Part shown: one piece after another, positions 28,181-38,684 of the stretch
Position numbering within the stretch: the first letter of the stretch is position 1
Layout of the letters: each line of letters opens with the position of its first letter
Program-made: the position numbers and the translations under genes
NCBI RefSeq assembly: GCF_001282625.1
Contig: NZ_CTEJ01000002.1
Coordinates: 684,501-748,500 of the forward strand
Reading direction: 5' to 3'
DNA from: Lascolabacillus massiliensis
GTDB lineage: Bacteria > Bacteroidota > Bacteroidia > Bacteroidales > Dysgonomonadaceae
Length of the DNA: 64,000 nucleotides
Notes under the pieces: generated by a model
The model's input: the letters and a program-made list of their open reading frames with translations, nothing else
Databases searched by the model: none
Told to the model about the DNA's origin: nothing

Positions 28181-29194
28181 TCAATTATCTTGTGATTTCA
28201 GCAGAGATAACACATGATTAATCTCCTGTTCACAACTTAAAAAAGGATATTTCAGAGCAAAATCATTCATATTACTAACAGTCTTTTTTAGAAAATTCCT
28301 GTATGAGCTGGTAGCTGGAAACAAAGGTTTATGATTTACAGCCTTCATTATTTGCCCCCACTCCTTATTTATTGTCATTGTAATATCAGTAAAATAGGTC
28401 TTCGAAAACTGCTTCCATATATAATCTACAGCAAATGATGAAGGATGATTCATATCCTCTTCATAAAACCTGTAATCACGAAGCTCATCTAACATTATCT
28501 CATAAGCTGGGAAATAGTACATATCATCTATAAAATTACTAATTAACTTATCAATAGCAATATGTAAAATGGATTTACTGATTTGGTTTTCATGTGCACC
28601 ATCTTTCCAGTGACGAATGGGACTTACCGTAAAAATAAACTTAAGTTTCGGATTAACACTTTTCAATACAGTGATCAGATTTATCCAATCTTCTGTTATC
28701 TCTTCAACTGTTAATCTGGCTCTAACAAAATTATCTGCTGGGAATTTGTGACAATTACTAACCACATCATTTCTCGCTTCTTCGACAGATTGATTTAATC
28801 GATATACATACGCTGTTCCGAAAGTAATAAAAAGCAGATCTGTTTTCTCTATAAAATCAGAAGCTTTATTAAATCTGTCTGATATGTTTTTAAGGCATAT
28901 ATCTTTATCAGTATCTGAAAAATTACCATGATGCATAAAGCTATGATACATTTCATTACCGAATACAAGATCAGATTTTGTGAACTCTGTTTTATCCAGG
29001 AGTCTTCTGATTGATGATGAGACAGACATGGGATTGTAGAGTATGCCAAATGGATTAACATCTACATTAAATTTGCTTTGTTGAAGTCTTATTCCTATAT
29101 TTTCGGAAAAGCATGATCCAAACAGCATCATTTTAGAGGTATGATCAATTTTGAAGTCCACCTCAGGAATATGTATACGTGTTCTGAAATCCAT
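28181..29194 (-). CDS. GSCFA-domain protein
   Basis: This 337-residue cytoplasmic-looking protein carries the motif FGSCFSENIG (about 25-34) that names the GSCFA family. It resembles SGNH-type hydrolases: the first serine block GSCFSE, an asparagine region, and a C-terminal DMNHPSSFAVDYIW, where the aspartate and histidine could complete a triad. It lies in one unit upstream of murF-alr, suggesting a cell-wall role, but the substrate is unknown. The -7-like TATTTTTG at 29221-29214 gives a short leader. Confidence 0.88.
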   Translation of the reverse strand: MDFRTRIHIPEVDFKIDHTSKMMLFGSCFSENIGIRLQQSKFNVDVNPFGILYNPMSVSSSIRRLLDKTEFTKSDLVFGNEMYHSFMHHGNFSDTDKDICLKNISDRFNKASDFIEKTDLLFITFGTAYVYRLNQSVEEARNDVVSNCHKFPADNFVRARLTVEEITEDWINLITVLKSVNPKLKFIFTVSPIRHWKDGAHENQISKSILHIAIDKLISNFIDDMYYFPAYEIMLDELRDYRFYEEDMNHPSSFAVDYIWKQFSKTYFTDITMTINKEWGQIMKAVNHKPLFPATSSYRNFLKKTVSNMNDFALKYPFLSCEQEINHVLSLLKSQDN

Positions 29195-29516
29195 CTCTTT
29201 ATTTTTATCAATACAAAAATATAAATAAAGAGACCAATTAACTAATTGAAAGGATTATAAATTGTGAAACTTGAAAATGAGATTGAATGTGAGGAAGATG
29301 GTTTCTATAAAAAAGGAAAGGTTGTCTCACGACAACCAATCTTCATTGTTAACCTTAAATCTAATACCATGAAAAACACGTTGCAAATATAGTATGTTTT
29401 TTTATATCCTCCAAAACATTTGAAAGAAAAAACTCTACATTTTACACAGTTTAACCATTAAAAAGATGATTAAACAGAATTTTGTTAGTCTATGTTGGTT
29501 TTTTATATAATTTTGA
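29195..29516. other. Intergenic region between the GSCFA and rRNA methyltransferase genes
   Basis: These 322 bp hold a terminator (29320-29337) and a -7-like element, TATTTTTG, on the minus strand at 29221-29214 that would serve the GSCFA gene. The AT-rich remainder (29340-29516) contains no convincing gene. Confidence 0.6.
29305..29337 (-). terminator. Intrinsic terminator of the exonuclease/methyltransferase operon
   Basis: GGTTGTC and GACAACC (29320-29337) form a 7-bp stem with a 4-nt loop. Read on the minus strand, it is followed by TTTCCTTTTTT, about 180 bp beyond the methyltransferase stop. Confidence 0.7.
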
Positions 29517-30710
29517 TTATTCTACATACAAAACTAAACCTTTTAGATACTCCCCTTCTGGGTGATAAATGTTAATTGGGTGATCTGCAGGTTGAGTAAG
29601 TTGGTGAAGAATTTGTACTTTTCTACCGCTTATTGCTGCAGCACTGAAAACTGCCAGGCGGAATTGCTCTTTGGAGATAACCTGGGAACATGAAAACGTA
29701 AATAGAATACCTCCCTTAGCGATTTTTGCGAATGCTGAATGATTCAGCTTTTTATATCCCTGAAGTGCATTATTAACAGCTCCTCTATGTTTAGCGAAAG
29801 CAGGAGGATCAAGTACAATCAGATCATATTTACCATCGGGTATTTCATTTAAAAACCTGAATGCATCTTCCGAATATGAATTATGACGCGGTTCATCGCC
29901 AAAATTTAGTTGCACATTATTATCTGTGATCGATATTGCTTTAGAAGAGCTGTCAACAGAATCCACTACTACAGCACCACCTCTGAGTGCATATACAGAA
30001 AATCCACCTGTATAACTAAACATATTAAGTACGGTGCGACCATGTGAGTATTTTTCGAGAAGAGTGCGATTCTCTCTCTGATCAATAAAGAAACCTGTTT
30101 TTTGCCCCTTTAGCCAGTCAATTTTGAATTTCAGTCCATTTTCAACCGCAATATCATCAACATCTGCTCCACCAAAAATATATGAATCTTCCGGATCAAT
30201 ATCAGCTTTAAAAGGCAAGGTCCCTTCTGATTTATAAAATATATTTTTAAGATTATCAGAACCATAAACAGCTCTCAATGCTTCTGAGATTTTCTCTCTG
30301 TCACTGTGCATTCCTACAGAGTGAGCCTGCAACACTGCAGTATTACCGTATATATCAATTATTAATCCCGGAAGATTATCTCCTTCACCATGAACAAGGC
30401 GGTATGTATTATTTTCAGAATTAATTAATCCGATATGTTTACGCATTTTATAGGCTTCAGAAAGACGCTCTATGTAGTAATCTACATTTATAACAACATC
30501 TTTAAACGATAAAATACGAACTGAGATACTCCCTATCTGATAATGCCCTACACCAAGAAATTCTTTTTCATGTGACAACACTTTGACTATCTCGCCTTCC
30601 TCTATTTCTTTGGATTTATATGCTACTGCACCTGAAAACACCCATGGATGAAATCTTTTTAAAAATTCATCTTTTTTGGGTTTCAGAACAACTTCTTTGT
30701 AGGTATTCAT
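29517..30710 (-). CDS. Class I rRNA large-subunit methyltransferase (RlmI type)
   Basis: The protein is SAM-dependent and resembles RlmI, which methylates C1962 of 23S rRNA. An N-terminal PUA domain (about 1-75, KRFHPWVFSGAV) is followed by the linker region KTGFFIDQRENR, the SAM-binding VLNMFSYTGGFSVYAL and the catalytic LDPPAFAKHRG. The length of 397 residues matches. It lies 33 bp after the exonuclease gene on the same strand. The exact nucleotide modified is inferred from family only. Confidence 0.9.
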   Translation of the reverse strand: MNTYKEVVLKPKKDEFLKRFHPWVFSGAVAYKSKEIEEGEIVKVLSHEKEFLGVGHYQIGSISVRILSFKDVVINVDYYIERLSEAYKMRKHIGLINSENNTYRLVHGEGDNLPGLIIDIYGNTAVLQAHSVGMHSDREKISEALRAVYGSDNLKNIFYKSEGTLPFKADIDPEDSYIFGGADVDDIAVENGLKFKIDWLKGQKTGFFIDQRENRTLLEKYSHGRTVLNMFSYTGGFSVYALRGGAVVVDSVDSSSKAISITDNNVQLNFGDEPRHNSYSEDAFRFLNEIPDGKYDLIVLDPPAFAKHRGAVNNALQGYKKLNHSAFAKIAKGGILFTFSCSQVISKEQFRLAVFSAAAISGRKVQILHQLTQPADHPINIYHPEGEYLKGLVLYVE

Positions 30711-30743
30711 ATGAATTATATATTTAATTTATTGGAGTATTAT

Positions 30744-31340
30744 CTATTGTTTCTTTCTATTGTTATTCTTCTTAGATTGAGTTAGATAATTATATATTTT
30801 CAGACAAGCCCAGGCATCTATGGCGGCATAGGACTGTTGTGCCGGAGTTAATTCAGCTGCTTCCCAGTTAGAAAGTCTCTGACTTTTTGATATTTTTTTT
30901 CCAAATATGATTGCATAAATCTTTTGCAGGCTGTTATCTTCTATACCAAACTTATCTACAAAAAGTTGAAGGTCGATGAAGTTTTGTGGTTTCTTTCCAG
31001 TTCTTTTACGCAGTGCGGCAAAATCATCTCTAAGAGAAAGTCCAATTTTCTTAACTGACTCATTACACAATAACTTCTCAAGTGATTCCGGGTAGCCAAT
31101 TTTATTAAGCCTGAATAAAAAACACTCATCTTCTGTTGCAAGCTGAAGCAAGGCAACATTATTAACCTGACCGCGTTTAAAAGCAGGCTTAGTTTCGGTA
31201 TCGAATCCCAGAGCAGATTTAGTAGAAAGATATGCAACAGCATTGTCTACTTCAGCCGGATGATCTATAACATAAATTTCTCCTTCAAAATTTACCTTTT
31301 CCAACTCTGCCAACTCCTGTTTAGTAATAGTTAATCCCAC
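30744..31340 (-). CDS. 3'-5' exonuclease domain protein
   Basis: This DEDDy-type nuclease of 198 residues resembles the exonuclease domain of RNase D and WRN. The acidic motifs are GFDTETKPAF (first Asp/Glu pair), LRDDFAALRK (second) and QSYAAIDAWACLKIY (third, with the tyrosine). It has no HRDC domain. The start is a GTG at 31340 inside the end of the DUF5063 gene (10-bp overlap), as no ATG is nearby. DNA or RNA as target cannot be told. Confidence 0.88.
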   Translation of the reverse strand: MGLTITKQELAELEKVNFEGEIYVIDHPAEVDNAVAYLSTKSALGFDTETKPAFKRGQVNNVALLQLATEDECFLFRLNKIGYPESLEKLLCNESVKKIGLSLRDDFAALRKRTGKKPQNFIDLQLFVDKFGIEDNSLQKIYAIIFGKKISKSQRLSNWEAAELTPAQQSYAAIDAWACLKIYNYLTQSKKNNNRKKQ

Positions 31341-31918
31341 GAATCCTCCATATTTAAGAAATCATCATAATCTTCATTTTCAAACTCTCTGCTTTTGATT
31401 GAATGTAATGGGCGTAAAACATTTACAAGCTTTTGTCCCCAATATGTGCGAAAATTTACAGTGCAGATATTTATTGCACTCTGCATCTGCTCTGTGAGCT
31501 CCATCTGATATACAGAAACAAAATTCCTTACATCCTGATAAATATCAGCAATGTTTTCAGAAACAGTAGCAGAAATAGGTCTTTCGCTATACTTCATTTC
31601 ATCCATAAAAACATCAAGATAAACATCCTCTTCTCCCATAATTTCACTTATCGTATAAACAACCCTTGCATAATCTTCTTCACGAACGAAAGGTGCAGGC
31701 GGCTCCTCAAAAGTTTCTATTGTATCCGGGAGCATAGATGCCTTCATATACATAAGTGGAAGAATTTTAAGCATTTTGTCGATCCATTCTGAACGAGAAA
31801 GCTTTTCTTCTGCCTCAAGATATGAACAAAAATTGACTGCCACAGTCAGAAATTCAATTACGTTTTTATCATAAATTATTTCATCTATGTCACGTTTTTT
31901 CATATTATAAAAATTCAT
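31331..31918 (-). CDS. DUF5063-family protein
   Basis: This 195-residue acidic, helical protein has no signal or membrane segment. The layout matches DUF5063: an N-terminal FLTVAVNFCSYLEAEEKLSR and a central APFVREEDYARVVYTISEIMG, with an ending rich in Asp and Glu. The function is unknown. It is the first gene of an operon with the exonuclease and rRNA methyltransferase, which hints at nucleic-acid or ribosome work. Start codons at 31918 and 31903 are both possible. Confidence 0.78.
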   Translation of the reverse strand: MNFYNMKKRDIDEIIYDKNVIEFLTVAVNFCSYLEAEEKLSRSEWIDKMLKILPLMYMKASMLPDTIETFEEPPAPFVREEDYARVVYTISEIMGEEDVYLDVFMDEMKYSERPISATVSENIADIYQDVRNFVSVYQMELTEQMQSAINICTVNFRTYWGQKLVNVLRPLHSIKSREFENEDYDDFLNMEDSWD

Positions 31919-32040
31919 TAAGATGTCATTTGGTCAACCATCTGTATGAACAAAAGTACATAATATTTTCGATAATGATATAAAGTGAACATCAACTATC
32001 ACCTCATACATTCATATAGTTTAAAAAAAATCCCAAACAT

Positions 32041-32071
32041 TTTGTGAATACGTTTAAAAACAATATCTTTG
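32041..32071 (+). promoter_or_regulatory. Promoter of the rimP-nusA-infB operon
   Basis: TTTG (32041-32044), a 19-bp gap and TATCTTTG (32064-32071) match the Bacteroidota consensus in sequence and spacing. Transcription would start near 32077, leaving a leader of about 60 nt before the chosen rimP ATG at 32138. Confidence 0.75.
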
Positions 32072-32089
32072 CATCTGAAATGAATGAAG

Positions 32090-32117
32090 GGAAGCAGGAA
32101 AAATGGCTTCCTTTTTT
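32090..32117 (+). promoter_or_regulatory. Possible attenuator in the rimP leader
   Basis: GGAAGC (32090-32095) pairs with GCTTCC (32106-32111), with a 10-nt loop, directly followed by six T residues (32112-32117). This is the form of an intrinsic terminator, placed in the leader between promoter and first gene. It could let NusA or another factor set its own level. Confidence 0.5.
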
Positions 32118-32137
32118 ATTCAATACATACCAAATTT

Positions 32138-32602
32138 ATGGTTGATAAAAAAGAACTTGTCAATATTGTCGAGGAGTATCTTAAAGATTCATCGAATTAC
32201 CTGGTGGATGTCATTTTGGGTACTGGTAATTCTATTACGGTAGAAATTGATAATGATAATGGAGTAGATATTGACGATTGTGTAGCACTGAGCAGAGACA
32301 TTGAGTCTAAATTAGATCGTGAATCGGAAGATTTCGAACTGACAGTAACCTCAGCAGGACTGACATCGCCTTTTAAAACAATACGTCAGTATAAGAAGTA
32401 TGAAAACAAAGAAATTGAGGTAGTAGACAAAAAAGGTGTTAAACTGGCTGGAGTTCTAAAATCATCAGATGACAACGGGTTTACTATAACGGTGATCAAA
32501 AAGGTTAAACCTGAGGGAGCCAAACGTAAAATGGAAATCGAAGAGGATATCCATTACAAGTTTGATGAAGTAAAATATACAAAATATCTTTTAAGATTTT
32601 AA
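32138..32602 (+). CDS. rimP: Ribosome maturation factor RimP
   Basis: RimP helps assemble the 30S subunit. With the ATG at 32138 the protein has 154 residues, normal for the family. An in-frame ATG at 32084 would lie almost on the transcription start and across the leader hairpin. The N-terminal domain contains ITVEIDNDNGVDIDDCVALSRDIE and the C-terminal SH3-like part NKEIEVVDKKGVKLAGVL. The order rimP-nusA-infB is conserved in most bacteria and confirms the call. Confidence 0.93.
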   Translation: MVDKKELVNIVEEYLKDSSNYLVDVILGTGNSITVEIDNDNGVDIDDCVALSRDIESKLDRESEDFELTVTSAGLTSPFKTIRQYKKYENKEIEVVDKKGVKLAGVLKSSDDNGFTITVIKKVKPEGAKRKMEIEEDIHYKFDEVKYTKYLLRF

Positions 32603-32608
32603 TAACAC

Positions 32609-33952
32609 ATGGGCAAGAAGAAAGAATCCATAAGTCTCATAGATACATTTTCTGAATTTAACGAGCTGAAAAATATCGATAAGGCTACACTTATCAGCGT
32701 TCTGGAAGAAGCATTCAGAACTGTAATTTCCAAGTCACTCGGTACTGACGAAAATTACGACATAATTATTAACCCTGATAAGGGTGACCTTGAAATATGG
32801 CGTAACAGAGTAATTGTTGAGGATAATGAACTGGTGGATCCAAACATGGAAATTAAGCTTTCAGAAGCTTTAAAGATTGATGAGGATTTTGAAGTAGGTG
32901 AAGAGGTAACAGACGAGGTGCCACTTGAGCATTTTGGTCGCCGCACCATACTTAATCTAAGACAAACACTTTCTTCTAAGATACTGGAACTTGAGAAAGA
33001 TAATTTATACAATCTGTATAAAGAAAAGGTTGGAGAGATTGTATCTGGAGAGGTATATCAGGTATGGAAGAAAGAACTCTTACTTCTTGATGATGATCAT
33101 AATGAACTCATACTACCAAAAACTGAGCAGATTCCAAGTGATTTCTTCCGTAAAGGAGAGCATGTCCGTGCAGTAGTTGCCAGAGTGGAGAATAAAAACA
33201 ACAACCCTAAAATTATACTTTCACGTACATCTCCAGTATTTTTAGAACGTTTATTTGAACAGGAAATACCTGAGATTGCAGACGGATTAATAACAATAAA
33301 AGGTATTGCCCGAATTCCTGGTGAACGTGCAAAAGTGGCTGTTGAAGCTTATGATGACAGAATAGATCCTGTTGGTGCCTGTGTAGGTATGAAAGGATTT
33401 CGTATTCATGGTATAGTTCGTGAATTGCGCAATGAAAATATTGACGTAATTAACTATACAAACAATACCTCTCTGTATATACAGCGTGCTCTGAGCCCAG
33501 CAAAAATCAATTCAATTACAGTTAAAGAGGAAGAACACCGCGCAGAGGTTTTCCTTAATCCTGAAGAGGTTTCACTGGCAATTGGCAAAGGGGGTGCAAA
33601 CATTAAACTTGCATCTATGCTTACTGGGTATAATATTGAGGTGTTCAGAGATATTGATGAAGTGGATGAAGAGGACATTTACCTGGATGAGTTTCGCGAT
33701 GAAATTGATGGCTGGGTAATTGATCAGCTAAAGAAGATTGGATGTTCTACAGCCAAGAATGTACTTGCAACAAGCAGGGAAAGGCTGATCAGAGAGGCTG
33801 ATCTAGAAGAGAGTACAGTAGATGAAGTTCTTGCTATTCTTCGATATGAATTCGAGGATGAAGAAGATTCTGAAGAATTTGATGATTCTGCTGATATTGA
33901 TTTAAATGAGGCGCAGGAGCCGGAAATAGAGGATGATAATGTGGAAGAATAA
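32609..33952 (+). CDS. nusA: Transcription termination/antitermination factor NusA
   Basis: NusA binds RNA polymerase and modulates pausing and termination. The N-terminal domain (1-125) is followed by S1 (about 130-200, KVGEIVSGEVYQVW), KH1 (PVGACVGMKGFRIHGIV) and KH2 (LNPEEVSLAIGKGGANIKLAS). A helix-hairpin-helix-like region and a strongly acidic tail (EEDSEEFDDSADID) complete 447 residues. It follows rimP by 6 bp. Confidence 0.96.
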   Translation: MGKKKESISLIDTFSEFNELKNIDKATLISVLEEAFRTVISKSLGTDENYDIIINPDKGDLEIWRNRVIVEDNELVDPNMEIKLSEALKIDEDFEVGEEVTDEVPLEHFGRRTILNLRQTLSSKILELEKDNLYNLYKEKVGEIVSGEVYQVWKKELLLLDDDHNELILPKTEQIPSDFFRKGEHVRAVVARVENKNNNPKIILSRTSPVFLERLFEQEIPEIADGLITIKGIARIPGERAKVAVEAYDDRIDPVGACVGMKGFRIHGIVRELRNENIDVINYTNNTSLYIQRALSPAKINSITVKEEEHRAEVFLNPEEVSLAIGKGGANIKLASMLTGYNIEVFRDIDEVDEEDIYLDEFRDEIDGWVIDQLKKIGCSTAKNVLATSRERLIREADLEESTVDEVLAILRYEFEDEEDSEEFDDSADIDLNEAQEPEIEDDNVEE

Positions 33953-34011
33953 TTTAAATCGTTTCACATTGTAAAATCAACAAAAAAAGAGTAAGGTTAG
34001 AAGATATATAT

Positions 34012-37000
34012 ATGCCTATTAGACTAATTAAAGTTTCGAAAAATTTAAATGTGGGAATTAACAGTCTTGTTGAGTTTCTGCACAAGAAAGGTATTGAAAT
34101 AGAAGCAAATCCGAATATTAAGATTGAGGATGAGCACTATGATATACTGATCGCTGAATTTGGCAAGGATAAGAATATCCGGAAAGAGGCTACAGAAACA
34201 CGTGAAAAGATGCATCGTCGTGATGATAAGCGTGAAACTGTAGCTATAGAAGGTTATGAATTGCCAGAAGATAATGTTTCTAAAAAAGCCGTTGAAAAAG
34301 AGACTATTGAAACAGAAGTTCCACAAGAACTGAAACCACAGGTAAATGTGATTGGCAGTATCGATCTTGATAAACTGAATAAGAAAAAAACAGAACCTAA
34401 AAAGAGCGTATCAAAAGTTGAAAAAGCTCACAAGGAAGAAGAAGTTCAGACTCAAGAAAACATTCAACCTAAAATTGAAGTAAAAGAAGAAATTGTTGCA
34501 GAAACTCCTGTAAAAGAAGAGCCTAAAGTTGAAGCTACTGCTAAAAAAGAGAGCAAAATTGAAGAGGTTGCTGAAGAAAAACTGATACCACAAGTAGATT
34601 CGGCTCCAGAAGTAGTAAAAGAAACAGCATCAAAGAGTAAACCAGTAGCGGAGGTTAAAGAAGAGGTTAAAACTAAAACTTCTGCTGAAACTAAACAGAA
34701 AACTGAAGTTGAAGAAACAGTAGAAAAAGCAGCTGAGACAGACAGTAAAATTGATACTGAATCAAAACCTTCAATTAAAAAAGAAATTAAAGAACAAGAA
34801 ATATATTCTAAGGACGAAGAAGAAGTGAACGTAAAAACTGTTGAAATTAAAGCTGCTGAAGAAACAGAACTGGAGGTTGACAAAAACATTGAAGGTGAAC
34901 AGGAAAAAGTATCAGAGGATACTACTACTGCTGCTGAAGGTTCCAGGTCGGAAAAGGTATTCCGATTACATAAAAATAAACTGGAATCGAACATAGTAGT
35001 AAAAGGCTCCATTGATTTAAGTACAATTAATGACCGTACTCGTCCACCTAGAAAATCCCGTGCTCAACGCAAAAAAGAACGCCTTGAAAGAGAACAGAAG
35101 CTCCTCGATAGCAAAAAACTGAAAGAAGAAAAAGTTAAACTTCTCAAGAAAGAGGCTATTGACGAAAAGAAGAAACATATAGATGATGCTGAAGCTACAG
35201 AAGACAGCAAAAAGAAAAAACGTAAAAGAATACGTTCTAGTAAAGTAAATATAGATAAACCTGCAACATTTAACCAGACACCAAGAAGCGACAGAAGAGC
35301 TACACTTAGAAAGCCAATTAAATCGGAGGTTAGTGAAGAGGATGTGCAGAAACAGATTAAAGAAACATTAGCACGACTAACTGCAAAAAGAGGCAAGAAA
35401 GGTGGGGCCAAATATCGTCGAGAGAAACGTGAAGCAAGTGCAACAAGACAAAGAGAGGAACTAAAACAGCAGGAAAGAGAAAGCCGCATATTGCAGCTTA
35501 CTGAATTTGTAACTGCAAATGACCTTGCCAACATGATGGATGTATCCGTGACAGATGTTATATCTACATGTATGAGTCTTGGCGTTATGGTGGCTATAAA
35601 CCAGCGTCTTGATGCTGAAATTATTAACCTTGTTGCTGAAGAATATGGATTCAAAACAGAATATGTAAGTGCAGATGTTATTGAAGCAATAGCCGAAGAG
35701 GAAGATGATCCTAAAGATCTGGTACCTCGCTCTCCTATTGTAACGGTGATGGGTCACGTAGACCACGGAAAAACATCACTTCTTGACAGTATCAGAAGTA
35801 CAAATGTTATTGCCGGTGAAGCTGGTGGTATTACTCAGCATATTGGTGCTTATAATGTAGAACTATCAGATGGTAGAAAAATCACATTCCTCGATACTCC
35901 GGGTCACGAAGCATTTACTGCTATGCGTGCTAGAGGAGCTAAGGTTACAGACGTAGCTATAATAATTATTGCAGCAGACGACAATGTGATGCCTCAGACA
36001 GTTGAAGCGATCAACCATGCCGGTGCAGCAGGAGTTCCGATAGTATTCGCAATTAATAAGGTAGATAAACCAGGAGCTAATCCTGAAAAGATTAAAGAGA
36101 AACTGGCCGAGATGAACTACCTTGTTGAGGACTGGGGAGGTAAATATCAGTCACAGGAAATCTCAGCAAAGAAAGGTACTGGAATTCGCGAACTGTTGGA
36201 AAAAGTAATTCTTGAAGCTGATTTGCTAGAGCTTAAGGCAAATCCTAATCGTAAGGCAACAGGTTCGATAATTGAGTCTGAGCTTGATAAAGGTCGTGGT
36301 TACATCGCCACTGTACTGGTAGAAAACGGAACATTGAGACAGGGAGATATTGTAATTGCTGGAGCTTATTTTGGTCGCATTAAAGCGATGTTTAATGAGC
36401 GCAATCAGCGAATAACCGAAGCTGGTCCTTCAGAGCCGGCACTTATCCTGGGACTTAATGGAGCACCTCAGGCTGGAGATACATTCAATGTTATGGATAC
36501 TGAGCAGGAAGCACGTGCAATTGCTAATAGAAGAGAGCAATTACAGCGTGAACAGTCTATGCGTACGCAGAAATTACTTACACTTGATGATATCGGCAGA
36601 AGAATTGCAATCGGTAACTTCCAGCAATTAAATATAATCGTGAAAGGTGACGTGGACGGTTCAGTAGAAGCTCTTTCTGACTCACTTATTCGTCTGTCAA
36701 CAGAAGAAATACAGGTAAATGTAATTCATAAGGCAGTGGGACAGATTTCAGAGTCTGATATTACACTAGCTGCAGCATCAGAAGCAATTATAATCGGATT
36801 CCAGGTACGTCCATCACTAAATGCACGTAAAGAAGCTGAAAAAGAGGGTGTTGATATACGACTCTACTCAATCATATATGATGCTATTGAAGAGGTTACT
36901 GCTGCAATGGAAGGTATGCTTTCACCTGATATTAAAGAAGAGGTAACAGGAAACGTAGAAGTACTGGAAGTATTCAAAGTATCTAAAATTGGTGCTGTAG

Positions 37001-37233
37001 CCGGTTGTATGGTACGTGACGGAAAGGTGAAACGCTCAAGTAAGATTAGACTAATTCGTGATGGAATTGTTGTCTACACCGGAGAAATTGATTCTCTTAA
37101 ACGTTTTAAAGATGATGTTAAAGAGGTTACTTCAGGCTACGAATGTGGAATAACAATACATAATTTCAACGATATAAAAGTGGGTGATATAATTGAAGCT
37201 TATGAGGAGATAGAAGTAAAGAAAACTTTATAA
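34012..37233 (+). CDS. infB: Translation initiation factor IF-2
   Basis: IF-2 is the GTPase that places initiator tRNA on the ribosome. At 1073 residues it is long because residues about 60-450 are a low-complexity stretch of Lys, Glu and Ala. The conserved part includes the IF2-N domain ([20 protein letters not shown]), the GTPase motifs GHVDHGKT (about 580-587), DTPGHEAF and NKVD, and the C-terminal domains. It starts 59 bp after nusA. Frames on the opposite strand in the repetitive part are shadows. Confidence 0.97.
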   Translation: MPIRLIKVSKNLNVGINSLVEFLHKKGIEIEANPNIKIEDEHYDILIAEFGKDKNIRKEATETREKMHRRDDKRETVAIEGYELPEDNVSKKAVEKETIETEVPQELKPQVNVIGSIDLDKLNKKKTEPKKSVSKVEKAHKEEEVQTQENIQPKIEVKEEIVAETPVKEEPKVEATAKKESKIEEVAEEKLIPQVDSAPEVVKETASKSKPVAEVKEEVKTKTSAETKQKTEVEETVEKAAETDSKIDTESKPSIKKEIKEQEIYSKDEEEVNVKTVEIKAAEETELEVDKNIEGEQEKVSEDTTTAAEGSRSEKVFRLHKNKLESNIVVKGSIDLSTINDRTRPPRKSRAQRKKERLEREQKLLDSKKLKEEKVKLLKKEAIDEKKKHIDDAEATEDSKKKKRKRIRSSKVNIDKPATFNQTPRSDRRATLRKPIKSEVSEEDVQKQIKETLARLTAKRGKKGGAKYRREKREASATRQREELKQQERESRILQLTEFVTANDLANMMDVSVTDVISTCMSLGVMVAINQRLDAEIINLVAEEYGFKTEYVSADVIEAIAEEEDDPKDLVPRSPIVTVMGHVDHGKTSLLDSIRSTNVIAGEAGGITQHIGAYNVELSDGRKITFLDTPGHEAFTAMRARGAKVTDVAIIIIAADDNVMPQTVEAINHAGAAGVPIVFAINKVDKPGANPEKIKEKLAEMNYLVEDWGGKYQSQEISAKKGTGIRELLEKVILEADLLELKANPNRKATGSIIESELDKGRGYIATVLVENGTLRQGDIVIAGAYFGRIKAMFNERNQRITEAGPSEPALILGLNGAPQAGDTFNVMDTEQEARAIANRREQLQREQSMRTQKLLTLDDIGRRIAIGNFQQLNIIVKGDVDGSVEALSDSLIRLSTEEIQVNVIHKAVGQISESDITLAAASEAIIIGFQVRPSLNARKEAEKEGVDIRLYSIIYDAIEEVTAAMEGMLSPDIKEEVTGNVEVLEVFKVSKIGAVAGCMVRDGKVKRSSKIRLIRDGIVVYTGEIDSLKRFKDDVKEVTSGYECGITIHNFNDIKVGDIIEAYEEIEVKKTL

Positions 37234-37259
37234 GAAAAAATATTCATTTCATTAATAAT

Positions 37260-37826
37260 ATGTTTATGAGAAAAATAAAACTTTTAGGTCTTTGCTTGTT
37301 TATAGTGGCATTTAGTGGTAAGGTCTTTTCTCAAGATTTTAATCAAACACAAAATTTTGGCCAACAGCAAAATATTCAGCAGATAAAGATAGGATTTGTA
37401 AACTCAAATGATATTCTTAAAGAATTTCCTGAAAAGAATCAGGCTACTGAGCAATTGCTTAACTTAAGTAAAGAGTATGAAAGTGAATTACAGTTAATGC
37501 AGAGTGAGTATAACAAGAAATATTCCGACTATATCACTTATCAAGCATCTCTAGCAGAAAATATCAAACTACGCAGAATGCAGGAGCTAACTGAACTGGA
37601 GAACAGAATTCAGGAGTTCATGAGTATGGCCCAAAAAGATATTGAATATCAGGAAAAAGAAAAACTTGAACCATTACAGCAAAAGATTAAGGAAGCTATC
37701 AGACAGGTAGGTATTGAGCGTAATTATACAGTAATTTACGATTTAGCCAATCCTGGAATAGCCTTTGTTTCTCCTCTTGCTGAAGATGCCAATATTTACG
37801 TAAAACAAAAGTTAGGTATCAAATAA
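37260..37826 (+). CDS. OmpH/Skp-family periplasmic chaperone
   Basis: The 188-residue protein has a signal peptide (ending GKVFSQ) and a long coiled coil (about 65-150) rich in Gln, Glu and Lys: YESELQLMQSEYNKKYSDY is typical. The core begins with IGFVNSNDILKEFPE, the OmpH signature. Skp-type proteins escort outer-membrane proteins through the periplasm. A second ATG two codons in (37266) may be the true start. It lies 26 bp after infB and before murI. Confidence 0.9.
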   Translation: MFMRKIKLLGLCLFIVAFSGKVFSQDFNQTQNFGQQQNIQQIKIGFVNSNDILKEFPEKNQATEQLLNLSKEYESELQLMQSEYNKKYSDYITYQASLAENIKLRRMQELTELENRIQEFMSMAQKDIEYQEKEKLEPLQQKIKEAIRQVGIERNYTVIYDLANPGIAFVSPLAEDANIYVKQKLGIK

Positions 37827-37836
37827 GTGGTAGCAG

Positions 37837-38676
37837 GTGGAAAAGACAGATCCCGATAGATCAGGTGCAGTCGGAATTTTTGATTCCGGCTACGGTGGAC
37901 TCACGGTATTATCGGGAATAAAATCAGTTTTGCCTGAATACGACTATATATATCTTGGAGATAATGCCAGAGCACCCTATGGAAACCGTTCATTTGAAAG
38001 AGTATATGAGTTTACACTCGAAGCTGTAAAATGGTTTTTTAAACAGGGATGCCATCTTGTTATACTGGCATGCAATACAGCATCTGCAAAAGCACTTCGT
38101 ACCATTCAGCAGGTAAATCTGCCTCAGATTGATCCTGAGAAAAGAGTTCTTGGCGTAATACGCCCAACTGCAGAGCAGATAGGACTCGCTTCTAAAAGCG
38201 GACATATTGGCGTAATGGGGACAGAAGGCACTATTCAATCAAAATCTTATCAGATTGAGATATCAAAACTGCATCCTCATATAACTGTTATCGGTGAAGC
38301 TTGCCCTATGTGGGTTCCATTAGTGGAAAACAGAGAGTATGATAAACCGGGTGCAGATTATTTCATTAAACAACATGTGGATAATCTTTTAACCAGAGAT
38401 CCTCAGATAGATACCATAATATTGGGATGCACACATTATCCTCTTTTAATGGAAAAAATAAGAAGGTATCTGCCTGAAAACATTTCTATAATTTCGCAAG
38501 GAGAAGTTGTAGCCTACAGTCTAAAAGATTATCTGAGAAGGCATCCTGAAATTGATGAAAAATGTACTAAAGGAGGTACTACACGTTACTTTACAACCGA
38601 TTCACCTGACAAATTCACTCATCAGGCTTCAATATTTTTAGAAGAACAAATAGTTGCCGAATATGCAATGTTATAA
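37837..38676 (+). CDS. murI: Glutamate racemase
   Basis: MurI makes D-glutamate for peptidoglycan. The sequence shows VGIFDSGYGGLTVL, the first catalytic cysteine in LACNTASAKAL and the second in ILGCTHYPLL. The 279-residue length is right. The start is a GTG at 37837, because the conserved core begins only about a dozen residues later and no ATG is available upstream. It lies 10 bp after the OmpH-family gene, a common order in Bacteroidota. Confidence 0.95.
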   Translation: MEKTDPDRSGAVGIFDSGYGGLTVLSGIKSVLPEYDYIYLGDNARAPYGNRSFERVYEFTLEAVKWFFKQGCHLVILACNTASAKALRTIQQVNLPQIDPEKRVLGVIRPTAEQIGLASKSGHIGVMGTEGTIQSKSYQIEISKLHPHITVIGEACPMWVPLVENREYDKPGADYFIKQHVDNLLTRDPQIDTIILGCTHYPLLMEKIRRYLPENISIISQGEVVAYSLKDYLRRHPEIDEKCTKGGTTRYFTTDSPDKFTHQASIFLEEQIVAEYAML

Positions 38677-38684
38677 TTATTACT

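Noticed and set aside
29340-29516. Very short frame beginning ATGAAAAACACG
   Set aside because: It ends after seven codons; no small gene is supported.
34464-35012. 182-residue frame on the minus strand inside infB
   Set aside because: It is the Ser/Thr/Val-rich antisense of the Lys/Glu repeat part of IF-2, a typical shadow.
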